From Saprospiraceae bacterium (lineage in GTDB: Bacteria; Bacteroidota; Bacteroidia; Chitinophagales; Saprospiraceae), in NCBI GenBank assembly GCA_016715965.1, contig JADJXG010000001.1, positions 2,299,501-2,363,500 of the forward strand: a DNA stretch of 64,000 bases. Direction: 5' to 3'. Under the pieces are notes generated by a model. That model searched no databases, was not told the DNA's origin, and was given only the letters and a program-made list of their open reading frames with translations. Position numbers and translations under genes: made by a program. This document shows positions 52,402 to 61,245 of the stretch, one piece after another (position 1 is the stretch's first letter; each line of letters opens with the position of its first letter).

Positions 52402-55400
52402 ATGAACGAACTTAGCTTACTGAACTATGTGAGACTTAGACGAAGTCTTATGATGCTGTTCTTAAGCGTGATCGCCGTGGTGAGTTACGGTGGGATCGTT
52501 TTTGAAGGCAGCCCAGGAACAAATGCACCTCCCAATACCTTGGGTGGTTTGGCGGTATTTCGATTTCCTTCTGATCCGAGAGGAATATTCGTTGATGTGA
52601 CTTCTGTCACAGCAAGTGAAACCTGCCCATTGAACATCGGATTTAATCCAGCATTGGAGCACAGGAGAGTGCCGTCAAGTTGGGGTACCTGGAGCCATGG
52701 ATACACGGGTGATGTGTATGCCTTGTTAACAGGTATGAATTCTGTAACCATTACTTTGCCTGCAGGTACCAGAGCCTTTTATCTCTACGCGGAAGGAAAT
52801 GCGTTTACTTTTGCAAACATTACAGCAAATGCAAACGATGGAACCACTTCAGGCCCTATTCCTGTATCCGGTTTTTTTGGAGCAACTTATTTTGGTTTTT
52901 ATACTACCAGCAGCAGCTGTTTATTGACGACCATTCAGATCAATGTGGATCCAAATGCACAGGGATTTGCCATCGGTGAATTCGGCATCAATGTAGATGT
53001 CAACAACGGTGCATTGGCTTGCAACAACAACATTCAGATTTCATTGGATCAAAATTGTCGTGCGACCATTTATCCTGACATGGTTCTGGAAGGTGGTGGT
53101 AACGTGAGCTGTCCCGGAGATTACAACGTGATAGCCCGCGATTGGAATACCAATCAGATCATTGATTTGGATCAGAATGCCCATTATCCACAAATTGGAG
53201 CTGCGCAAATAGGCCGTAAGTTGAAAGTGACTGTGATCGATCCTTTCACCGGCAATAGTTGTTGGGGTACAGCAATTGTAGAAGACAAACTAGCTCCTAT
53301 TCTGACTTGTCCAAGGGATTTGGAAATTTCCTGTACTGAGTCCATTGCACCTTCATTTACCGGAACACCGGGTGTGGTGGAAGCATGTGGACCATATACA
53401 TTGACCTACAAGGATGTGGTCAGTTTGGGTGGATGTAATTTTGGATATGACAAAATTATCACGCGTACATGGACAGCAGAGGATGCTTATGGCAACAAGA
53501 GCTATTGTATTCAGACCATCGTAGTTTTATTGGGCGATTTGGATGATATTGACCCACCATTTGATTATACAGGCTTACCATTGCCCAACAATCTTCCTGC
53601 CTTAAACTGCGATGAGAAAATCGACAGAAACTTTAATCTGGCAGGTCATTTAAGACCATCACCAGAATGCGTAGATGATTATTTATTGGATCAGTCTTAC
53701 TTTATTGGAACCGGTATCAGAAGACCGAGGACACTTGGTTGGAATTGTATCGAGACGGGTGTCTATGCAGGTCACCCCAATCCACAAAGTATATACTATC
53801 CGGCTCATTCCACTTGTTGGGGAGACAACTCCATTGTAATGTGGCACGGAACCGGTCAACCATCCGCTTCTGGTTGCAACAATATTGCCATTACCTTCAG
53901 GGATTTGCGAATTGATATTGCAAAACCAGGTTGTGATGCCGGACCTGTTGGATGTTACAAATTATTAAGAACCTGGACCATGTTGGATTGGTGTACCGGA
54001 GATGTGCGCGAGCACAACCAGATCATCAAAGTGGTGGATGCAGAAGGTCCAGAAATATTATATCCCGATCACCTCGAAGTCAGCACCGACCCTTGGAGAT
54101 GCGAAGGCCGATGGGATGTTAGTCCGGCATGGGTTACAGACAACTGCTCCAAAGATGTTCATTACACCATCCGGGTCGAAAATGGTACCGTTTTGGGTAA
54201 CGAAAGAACAGGTTATATCGTGGTAAATCTTCCTCTTGGTATCCAAAACGCATATATTGTAGCAGAAGACTGTTGCGGTAATGTTACAGAAAAACTCGTC
54301 CTACTCGAAGTAAAAGATAACACACCGCCGATCCCGGTTTGCGATCAGAAAACAGTGGTCTCTATCAGCGGAAATCTTTCTCCTGGAGAGAATCTGTCTA
54401 AAATATTTGCGGAAACATTTGATGATGGATCTTTTGACAATTGTGCACATCATTTATTCTATAAAGTCATCCGCATGGATGAGTTGGATGGAACAAACAA
54501 TGGTAGCAACAAGGAATCAACAGTTTGTAACAGAGCAAACGGAGATGATAATTTATCAGTTCCAGGTTCTCAAACTTACTTTGATGACCTGGTTTATTTC
54601 TGTTGCAATGATGTCAACAATACCATCATGGTTGTTTTCAGAGTATTTGACGTAGATCCAGGTGCAGGTCCAATCAATCCTTCGAGAATGAATTCCGGAG
54701 GAGATTTGTTTGGACATTACAGCGATTGTATGGTTGAAGTGGATGTGCAGGACAAAAGCATTCCAACTGTTGTAGCTCCACCGGATATCGTGGTAAGTTG
54801 CGATTTTTGGTTTGATGTCAATGCCATTTCAGATCCAAACGACCCTACTTTTGGTAAAGTCGTGACAGACATTGCCTGGAGGAAGAAAGTGGCTACAACG
54901 GATGTGGTTTGCGAATACTACTGCGTGGCTAATCCGATCACAGGATATCCAGGCTATGTTACTGGAATTCCACCACATCTCGCACCTGCTTCAAATAAGG
55001 CATGTGATTATTTCAATTCACTTTTCAATGCGGCACATCCTGACAACAAGTATGAACTTGTGTGGGGATTTGATGGATATGTATTGTCATCATGCAGTGT
55101 AAATCCTCTCATTGAGGTACAAGATCTCAGAGAATGCGGACAGGGCAGAATATTAAGGACAGTAACGGCAAGAGGCCCAGGAGGTGTTGTTGTTTCTGCC
55201 ACTCAAACTATTTGGGTGGTCAATTGTGATCCATTCTATATTGACAGAAACAACCATTGTTCTACGCTGGATGACATCGTTTGGCCCGACTGCGAAGGCA
55301 GAGGTACAACAGTAAACGGTTGTGGTGCAGATACCCATCCGGATAGGATTGGACGTCCAAGAGTGGTCAATAGAAAAAATACGCATTGCGACCTGCTAGC

Positions 55401-57507
55401 CATCCAGAATTTTGATGAGGTATTTACCATCGAACCGGATGCTTGTTACAAGATTCTACGCAAATGGGTGGTGATTGACTGGTGTCAATACGATCCTAAC
55501 ATTGACAGAGAGAGAGGAAGATGGGAATTTACCCAGGTGATTAAAGTACGCGATATTGTAGCACCTACTGTGACATGTCATGTTGGAGCCTGTGAGCCAG
55601 CGGTACTCAACACCACCTTAGGAGTGTGTGTGGGACATATTCGATTGGAAGCTACCGCAACTGACTCCTGCTCACCGGAAGACTGGTTGTCCTTCGATTA
55701 CAAAATTGATGCTTTCAACAACGGTACCATCGATTACAGCGTAGGTGCTTTGACCAAGCGACAATTTGCTCAAGGCGAAAGACCAGTGGTTAGAAATAAT
55801 CCTTTTGCAGACAATCCGAACAATCCATTTGATGCCAGTGGAATCTATCCAATTGGCGTGCATAGAATCACATGGTATGTGGAAGACGGATGTGGCAACG
55901 TTGGAACTTGTACCACTTTATTTGAAATCAAAGATTGCAAGGCTCCAACGCCTTATTGCTTGACTGGAATCATTACTGTGCCAATGCCGGCATCAGGTTG
56001 CGTAGACATCTGGGCCAAAGATTTGGATCATGGCAGCTTCGACAACTGTACGCCTAAAAATAGATTGAAATTCTATTTCAACGGAGATCCTACCAAAACT
56101 TACCTAAGGGTATGCTGTGATGACTTCGTCAATGCCGGAGTCAACGATGAATTGCGCGTTGAAGTTGAAGTATGGGTTGAAGATGAAGAAGGTAACAAAG
56201 ACTATTGTCGTACGGTAGTTATTGTACAAGACAATCAAAATCTTTGTCCTGATTCAGGTACTGCCAAAGGCAGAATTACTGGTCAATTGAAAACAGAGGA
56301 AGGTCAGAATGCCGCCGATGTGGTGGTGGATCTTTACACCGGTGGTCAATTGATCAATTCAAAAACAACCCTGCAGGATGGATTGTATACCTTCAGAGAG
56401 TTGAGCTACCCAACCAGCTATTTGCTAAAAGGAAATCGCGATGGAGATTACAGCAATGGTGTTACGACTGCAGACATTGTCAAAATACAAAGACACATAT
56501 TGGCAGTTGAATCATTGAACAGTCCTTACAAGATTCTTGCTGCGGATGTCAACAAGACCAATAGCATCACCGCAGCGGATATCACTGAAATCCGGAAATT
56601 GATATTGGGTACTACCGAGAAGTTTTCAAAAGTAAACAGCTGGTTGATTCTTCCGGAAGGAATTGAGTTTGCAAATCCAAGTCAACCATGGAATTATACT
56701 ACAGAAAAAACGATGACGCTGAATGGTCCTCAGGATGTGATCAACTTCGTCGCTATCAAAATGGGAGATGTCAATGCTTCTGCTCAGGCCAACCTCAACA
56801 GTAAGGTGCAAGGCAGAACAGGCAAATCTGTTCAATTGATGGTCAACGAAGCCACATTTGATGCAGGACAGACCCAAAGAGTGGAAGTGCGTTCCAGCAA
56901 TTTTAATCAAATTGCCGGATACCAGTTTACCCTTAATTTCGATGCGTCTCTTTTGAGTTTTGAAGGATTTGAGGCAGGAGCACTGCAGTTGAATGATCAA
57001 AACTTTAATCTGAAAATGACCGATCGAGGAATTCTGACTACCAGTTGGAATTCAGATCGCGGAATCAGTGTTGATGCGGAAGAAGTTTTGTTTACTTTGG
57101 TCTTTAACACCCAGAGATCTGGTTCACTTGCTGGCGCCATGGAGCTGACCAGTGACGTGACCACTGCTGAGGCATACGATGCAACTTTGGAAGTGATGGA
57201 TGTAGAGTTGATGGTTCGCAACAATCAGGGCCAAAATGTAGCTGGTATATTTGAATTATTCCAGAACACGCCCAATCCTTTTGGATCTGTTTCTGAAGTG
57301 AGCTTCCGTTTACCTTCTGCAGCACCAGCTGTTTTAACAGTGTATGATGTGACAGGCAAGGTTCACAGAGTTTACCAAATCAAAGGACAGAAAGGCCTTA
57401 ATACCATCAGAATTGAAAAATCAGAGTTGAACGGAACCGGTATGTTCTACTATCAGTTGGATTCTGACAATCAAACAGCCACCAGAAGGATGATCGTAAT
57501 CGAATAA
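52402..57507 (+). CDS. Giant T9SS surface protein with dockerin- and cohesin-like modules
   Basis: I use ATG 52402 (1701 residues), giving a signal peptide ending VVSYG; in-frame GTG 52366 and ATG 52369 add only 12 residues. An N-terminal beta domain (about 30-210) is followed by at least five Cys-paired repeats opening PP..C or APTVTC (HYR-like). Then come a carboxypeptidase-regulatory-like domain (about 1285-1345), a dockerin-type calcium pair (GDYSNGVTTADI, ADVNKTNSITAADITEI, about 1346-1403), a cohesin-like beta domain (about 1476-1609, GYQFTLNFDASLLSFEG) and a T9SS sorting tail ending TATRRMIVIE. An adhesive or matrix role is inferred. A terminator follows. Confidence 0.88.
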   Translation: MNELSLLNYVRLRRSLMMLFLSVIAVVSYGGIVFEGSPGTNAPPNTLGGLAVFRFPSDPRGIFVDVTSVTASETCPLNIGFNPALEHRRVPSSWGTWSHGYTGDVYALLTGMNSVTITLPAGTRAFYLYAEGNAFTFANITANANDGTTSGPIPVSGFFGATYFGFYTTSSSCLLTTIQINVDPNAQGFAIGEFGINVDVNNGALACNNNIQISLDQNCRATIYPDMVLEGGGNVSCPGDYNVIARDWNTNQIIDLDQNAHYPQIGAAQIGRKLKVTVIDPFTGNSCWGTAIVEDKLAPILTCPRDLEISCTESIAPSFTGTPGVVEACGPYTLTYKDVVSLGGCNFGYDKIITRTWTAEDAYGNKSYCIQTIVVLLGDLDDIDPPFDYTGLPLPNNLPALNCDEKIDRNFNLAGHLRPSPECVDDYLLDQSYFIGTGIRRPRTLGWNCIETGVYAGHPNPQSIYYPAHSTCWGDNSIVMWHGTGQPSASGCNNIAITFRDLRIDIAKPGCDAGPVGCYKLLRTWTMLDWCTGDVREHNQIIKVVDAEGPEILYPDHLEVSTDPWRCEGRWDVSPAWVTDNCSKDVHYTIRVENGTVLGNERTGYIVVNLPLGIQNAYIVAEDCCGNVTEKLVLLEVKDNTPPIPVCDQKTVVSISGNLSPGENLSKIFAETFDDGSFDNCAHHLFYKVIRMDELDGTNNGSNKESTVCNRANGDDNLSVPGSQTYFDDLVYFCCNDVNNTIMVVFRVFDVDPGAGPINPSRMNSGGDLFGHYSDCMVEVDVQDKSIPTVVAPPDIVVSCDFWFDVNAISDPNDPTFGKVVTDIAWRKKVATTDVVCEYYCVANPITGYPGYVTGIPPHLAPASNKACDYFNSLFNAAHPDNKYELVWGFDGYVLSSCSVNPLIEVQDLRECGQGRILRTVTARGPGGVVVSATQTIWVVNCDPFYIDRNNHCSTLDDIVWPDCEGRGTTVNGCGADTHPDRIGRPRVVNRKNTHCDLLAIQNFDEVFTIEPDACYKILRKWVVIDWCQYDPNIDRERGRWEFTQVIKVRDIVAPTVTCHVGACEPAVLNTTLGVCVGHIRLEATATDSCSPEDWLSFDYKIDAFNNGTIDYSVGALTKRQFAQGERPVVRNNPFADNPNNPFDASGIYPIGVHRITWYVEDGCGNVGTCTTLFEIKDCKAPTPYCLTGIITVPMPASGCVDIWAKDLDHGSFDNCTPKNRLKFYFNGDPTKTYLRVCCDDFVNAGVNDELRVEVEVWVEDEEGNKDYCRTVVIVQDNQNLCPDSGTAKGRITGQLKTEEGQNAADVVVDLYTGGQLINSKTTLQDGLYTFRELSYPTSYLLKGNRDGDYSNGVTTADIVKIQRHILAVESLNSPYKILAADVNKTNSITAADITEIRKLILGTTEKFSKVNSWLILPEGIEFANPSQPWNYTTEKTMTLNGPQDVINFVAIKMGDVNASAQANLNSKVQGRTGKSVQLMVNEATFDAGQTQRVEVRSSNFNQIAGYQFTLNFDASLLSFEGFEAGALQLNDQNFNLKMTDRGILTTSWNSDRGISVDAEEVLFTLVFNTQRSGSLAGAMELTSDVTTAEAYDATLEVMDVELMVRNNQGQNVAGIFELFQNTPNPFGSVSEVSFRLPSAAPAVLTVYDVTGKVHRVYQIKGQKGLNTIRIEKSELNGTGMFYYQLDSDNQTATRRMIVIE

Positions 57508-57552
57508 TCCCAAGTTTTCTGTAGAACCAGAAAAGTATTTTATAGTTTATTC

Positions 57553-57587
57553 AAAAAGCTCCGCTTAACGAAGCGGAGCTTTTTTTA
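57553..57587 (+). terminator. Rho-independent terminator
   Basis: AAAAAGCTCCGCT pairs with AGCGGAGCTTTTTTT around TAACGA: a GC-rich stem followed by a T run, 46 bp after the giant gene stop. Confidence 0.9.
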
Positions 57588-57648
57588 TGGTACAATACTG
57601 CAAATAGGTTAAACTTTTGCTAAATACTTATGAATCTGGTAAAAGTGC

Positions 57649-57656
57649 TAACTTTG
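57649..57656 (+). promoter_or_regulatory. Bacteroidota -7 box of the thioredoxin-like gene
   Basis: TAACTTTG fits TAnnTTTG and lies 37 bp before ATG 57694. Confidence 0.65.
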
Positions 57657-57693
57657 CAAAGCATTTCAACGTTGAAGTCTAAAATTCTGATAA

Positions 57694-58229
57694 ATGTTTA
57701 AATTTCATTTTGTATTCAATACCTTTTTAATCCTTGGGGCTATAAGCCTAAGTGTCGTTAGTTGTCAATCTCAATCGCAAAGTTCCACTGTTGCTTCTGC
57801 CAGCAGTTACAAAGCAGAAAATGAAGGATGGCTGGTCAATTTGGATGAAGCTTATGAGAAATCCAAAAAAACAGGAAAACCCATTATGGCCAATTTTACA
57901 GGAAGTGATTGGTGTGGATGGTGTAAGCGATTAACAGCTTCGGTTTTTTCACAAGATGAGTTTAAGAAGTGGGCAGCAAAAATGTGATTTTGCTTGAGCT
58001 CGATTTTCCGAGAAGAAAACAATTGCCTGATGCAATTCGCTCACAAAATGCATCTCTCCAACAATCCTTTCAGGTGCAAGGCTACCCTACCGTCTGGGTA
58101 TTTGACATGGACAAAGACAAAAAGACCAATCAGTACCAAATCAAAGCCCTTGGTAAAACAGGCTATACGCCAACCGTTAAGGAATTCACCTCTGGGGTGG
58201 ATGCCATGTTGGCCACCAGAAAAAAGTAG
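57694..58229 (+). pseudogene. Thioredoxin-family protein split by a frameshift
   Basis: Frame one (57694-57987) encodes a lipoprotein-like signal (VVSC) and the thioredoxin front with active site SDWCGWCKRL. Frame two, to 58229, encodes the remainder with FQVQGYPTVWVFD, the conserved cis-Pro strand. They join at 57978-57982, where five A occur; six would read KKWAAKNVILLELD without a break. The whole protein would be 178 residues, a periplasmic DsbE/thioredoxin-like disulfide reductase. Either a recent mutation or a sequence error; frame two has an in-frame ATG but lacks a signal peptide. Confidence 0.85.
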
Positions 58230-58346
58230 TTTGGATTTTAGATTGAAGGCAGTTTAATTCTCCCATTTTATTCCCTGGTACCTGATCCATTTAAATTATA
58301 GGTCAGGAATGAAGGATATTTTTCACATTTGCATAAAATATCCTGC

Positions 58347-59576
58347 GTGTCCTCAACAATCCATTCAAAACGTTCCGTCCATTTAATTATCCTTGTAGCT
58401 GCATTGGGCTATTTTGTGGATATCTATGATTTGATCCTTTTTGGTATAGTCAAAGATCCGAGTTTGAGGGATCTGGGGGTGTCGCCGGATGATATGTTTA
58501 GGACAGGCAGTTATTTGCTAAATATGCAAATGGTGGGCATGTTGCTCGGCGGAATCATCTGGGGCGTTCTAGGGGACAAAAGGGGACGACTTTCCACTTT
58601 GTTTTTAACCATATTAATGTATTCATTGGCCAATATTGCCAATGGCTTTGTCCAAACCATCCCACAGTATGCCTGGGTAAGGCTGATTGCTGGAATTGGT
58701 CTGGCCGGAGAGCTGGGAGTTGGGATCACCCTGGTCTCTGAAGTGATGAGCAAAGAGCACAGAGGGATGGGTGCAAGTATCGTTTCTGGAATTGGTATTG
58801 CCGGGGCAGTATTGGGATTCCTGATCGCTGATTGGTTTGATTGGAGGGTGGCTTATTTTGTTGGAGGTGGTTTGGGACTTTTGCTTTTGATTTTGAGGGT
58901 TTCTGTCTATGAATCGGAGATGTTTCACAGATCTAAAAAATCAGAGGAAGTGGTGAGGGGAGATTTTTTGTCCCTCTTTAAATCGACCAAGCAATTTTCA
59001 AAATATGTATTGACCATTTTGGTGGGAGTCCCGGTTTGGTTTACCATCAGTCAACTCGCCATTCATGCCGGAGAATATGCCGCGGAAGGTATTAGCGCGG
59101 ATCCTATTTCAAGTGCCAAGGCAGTTACTTTTCACTACATCGGGGCATCGGTCGGAAGTTTGTTATTTGGATACCTGAGCCAGTATTTGAGATCTCGAAA
59201 AAAAGCTTTATATGCGGCATTGGCCAGTCTCGTCGTATTTCTTTGTATTTATTTCTTTTACAGCGGGATGTCGGCTTCATTTTTTTATGCTTTGGTAGGC
59301 TTCATGGGAATTTCTATGGGAGGATTATGGGCGATCTTTATGGTGAAGTCTTCGGAACAATTTGGCACCAATATAAGGGCAACCGTGACGACTACTGCAC
59401 CCAATTTCGTCAGGGGCATGGTGGTCCCGATCAGCTGGCTTGTGACCTGGATCTCCGGTCTGAGCAATCTATGGACAGCAGGATTGACTGTTGGTTTTCT
59501 TTGTCTAGGGCTTTCCGTGATTGGAATATACTTTTCAAAGGAGACCTATGGCAAGGAACTGGATTATACAGAATAG
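58347..59576 (+). CDS. MFS transporter (metabolite:H+ symporter type)
   Basis: The start is uncertain: no ATG suits. GTG 58347 gives 409 residues beginning MSSTIHSKRS, and TTG 58329 would add six. Twelve hydrophobic segments are seen. LGDKRGRLSTLF (about 80) is the loop-2 signature of MFS carriers, and GIGLAGELGVGITLVSEVM (about 115-133) plus KEHRGMG are typical of the sugar/organic-acid and benzoate branch. The substrate is unknown. It stands alone between the thioredoxin and M23 genes. Confidence 0.85.
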   Translation: MSSTIHSKRSVHLIILVAALGYFVDIYDLILFGIVKDPSLRDLGVSPDDMFRTGSYLLNMQMVGMLLGGIIWGVLGDKRGRLSTLFLTILMYSLANIANGFVQTIPQYAWVRLIAGIGLAGELGVGITLVSEVMSKEHRGMGASIVSGIGIAGAVLGFLIADWFDWRVAYFVGGGLGLLLLILRVSVYESEMFHRSKKSEEVVRGDFLSLFKSTKQFSKYVLTILVGVPVWFTISQLAIHAGEYAAEGISADPISSAKAVTFHYIGASVGSLLFGYLSQYLRSRKKALYAALASLVVFLCIYFFYSGMSASFFYALVGFMGISMGGLWAIFMVKSSEQFGTNIRATVTTTAPNFVRGMVVPISWLVTWISGLSNLWTAGLTVGFLCLGLSVIGIYFSKETYGKELDYTE

Positions 59577-59634
59577 GCATATACCTGTACCAGAAGAAAT
59601 TAACCCAAAAAATAAAGCGATGAATGGTACCGTT

Positions 59635-60942
59635 TTATGGTCTTGTATGGACCATGGTCCGTTCGTGGTGATAAGCTGTAGATAACGATGGAATCTGATT
59701 AAGTTCTGAAATCAGACTGTCTCTATACTTTGCGAACTCAGGAAATTTATCTTTGGGCAGGGGATCTCCGGCTGGAAAGCTATGTTTACGGTGGTCCACC
59801 TGTACTCCGTTTTTCCAAAATCTAAAACACACATGGGGCCCGGTAGCCAAACCTGTCGATCCCACATAACCAATGGTTTGACCTTGCCGTACATGAGCAC
59901 CTGCTTTGATGCCCGCAGCAAATCTAGACATGTGCAAATATTGGGTTTCATAGGTTTTGTCATGGCGGATTTTGACATATTTCCCATTGCCGCCTGCGTA
60001 GGCAGCTGCTGTTACCGTGCCATCAGCTACAGCCATTATTGGGGTCCCGTGAGGCGCAGCATAGTCTGTTCCGAAATGAGGTTTGTTGTATTTTAAAACA
60101 GGATGAAATCTCTTTAATGAAAACGGTGAAGTGATGCGAGAAAAACGAACAGGAGCCCTCAGAAAGGATCTTCTCAGTGGCCTTCCGTTTTGATCGTAGT
60201 AGTCTTGCTTGTTGTTGTATTTGTACTTGAAGGCATAGTGGTCCCGGTTTTCTGTGTTAAAATAGGCTGCAATCAGGTTTCCCGCATTGATGGGTTTGCC
60301 TTCTACATAGGGTCTTTCAAAGATTAGTTTGAAAGAATTGCCTTGTTGTAAGTGTAAAAAGTCAATCGAAGTGGCCAAAGCATCTTCCATCTGATCAATA
60401 ATTGCCATACAAACGCCTTGCTCTTGTAAGGCATTCCATAGTGAAGTCTGGATGGTTCCAGCCACCGTTTCTTTTCGAATCTCAGTCTCTTTTTCTACAA
60501 TTCTTGGGCAACTGATTCCACTCAGGTCACAAAGCAAATACCTTGAAGCGTCCACTTCGTAGACAAAATAGTCTGGCACACAACAAGGATTGGTTGAGAT
60601 AAAGCTGATGGTATTCCCGGATTTGATGTTCTTCAGATCAAGAACTTCCTGAATTTCAGGAATCAGTTTGTTTATTTTTTGGGTGGATAGGCCATAATTG
60701 CTTAGGATATTTGGGAGGATTTGTCCAGATTTTATTTTATCGTCCTGAATTTGAAAATGATTGATGTCAAACCCGTATTTTAAGTCTTTGGAACAAAAGT
60801 TATTGCAATGGGCTGATTCACCGGAAGGATGTTTAAACAACTCATAATCCAAAATGAATTGTAAAATGAAGCCGTTTAAAAGAAGTAGTGCCGTGAAGCC
60901 TGAAATTTGCAATGGAATTTTAATGGCTTTGCTTAGCTCCAT
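59635..60942 (-). CDS. M23-family peptidase (LytM domain), Cys-variant zinc site
   Basis: The 435-residue protein has an N-terminal membrane anchor (about 10-30), a LysM/SH3-like linker and an M23 domain (about 290-400). Zinc ligands are H and D in HFGTDYAAPHG and the last motif GPHVCFRFWKNG. The catalytic His is in QYLHMSRF. Most M23 enzymes have HxH at the last motif (for example GPHLHFE); here the second His, a zinc ligand, is Cys. I recall GPHVCYRF-like forms in other Bacteroidota, so this may be a clade variant. It would cut cell-wall cross-links or act as a regulator. A -7 box lies at 60982-60989 (minus). Confidence 0.88.
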   Translation of the reverse strand: MELSKAIKIPLQISGFTALLLLNGFILQFILDYELFKHPSGESAHCNNFCSKDLKYGFDINHFQIQDDKIKSGQILPNILSNYGLSTQKINKLIPEIQEVLDLKNIKSGNTISFISTNPCCVPDYFVYEVDASRYLLCDLSGISCPRIVEKETEIRKETVAGTIQTSLWNALQEQGVCMAIIDQMEDALATSIDFLHLQQGNSFKLIFERPYVEGKPINAGNLIAAYFNTENRDHYAFKYKYNNKQDYYDQNGRPLRRSFLRAPVRFSRITSPFSLKRFHPVLKYNKPHFGTDYAAPHGTPIMAVADGTVTAAAYAGGNGKYVKIRHDKTYETQYLHMSRFAAGIKAGAHVRQGQTIGYVGSTGLATGPHVCFRFWKNGVQVDHRKHSFPAGDPLPKDKFPEFAKYRDSLISELNQIPSLSTAYHHERTMVHTRP

Positions 60943-61245
60943 TTATTTTGCTTGAAAAGATGAACAATTGAAAATAGAGTGCAAAAGTAAAGCAATCGCC
61001 CTAGAACGGCAAATTCAATTTTGTTAATATCAAAAAGTATTAATAATCTTATGTTTATAAGTTATATTATTAAATAATATATAAAACCTTAATAAACAAA
61101 ATTATATTTATATTTATACCGAAAAATTGGAATAAATTTATAAAAAATACCTTAAAATAGCCAAATTATATTTTGTAATAATGGAAAAATAATTGCCAAA
61201 TTGAAATAACATTTGGTATGTTAATGTGATCAATGACAAGACCAA
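60943..61245 (-). promoter_or_regulatory. AT-rich spacer with the M23 promoter
   Basis: On the minus strand TTTG (61013-61010) and TACTTTTG (60989-60982) are 20 bp apart, the standard Bacteroidota -33/-7 arrangement. The rest, about 61020-61240, is very AT-rich, and I see no gene. Confidence 0.7.
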
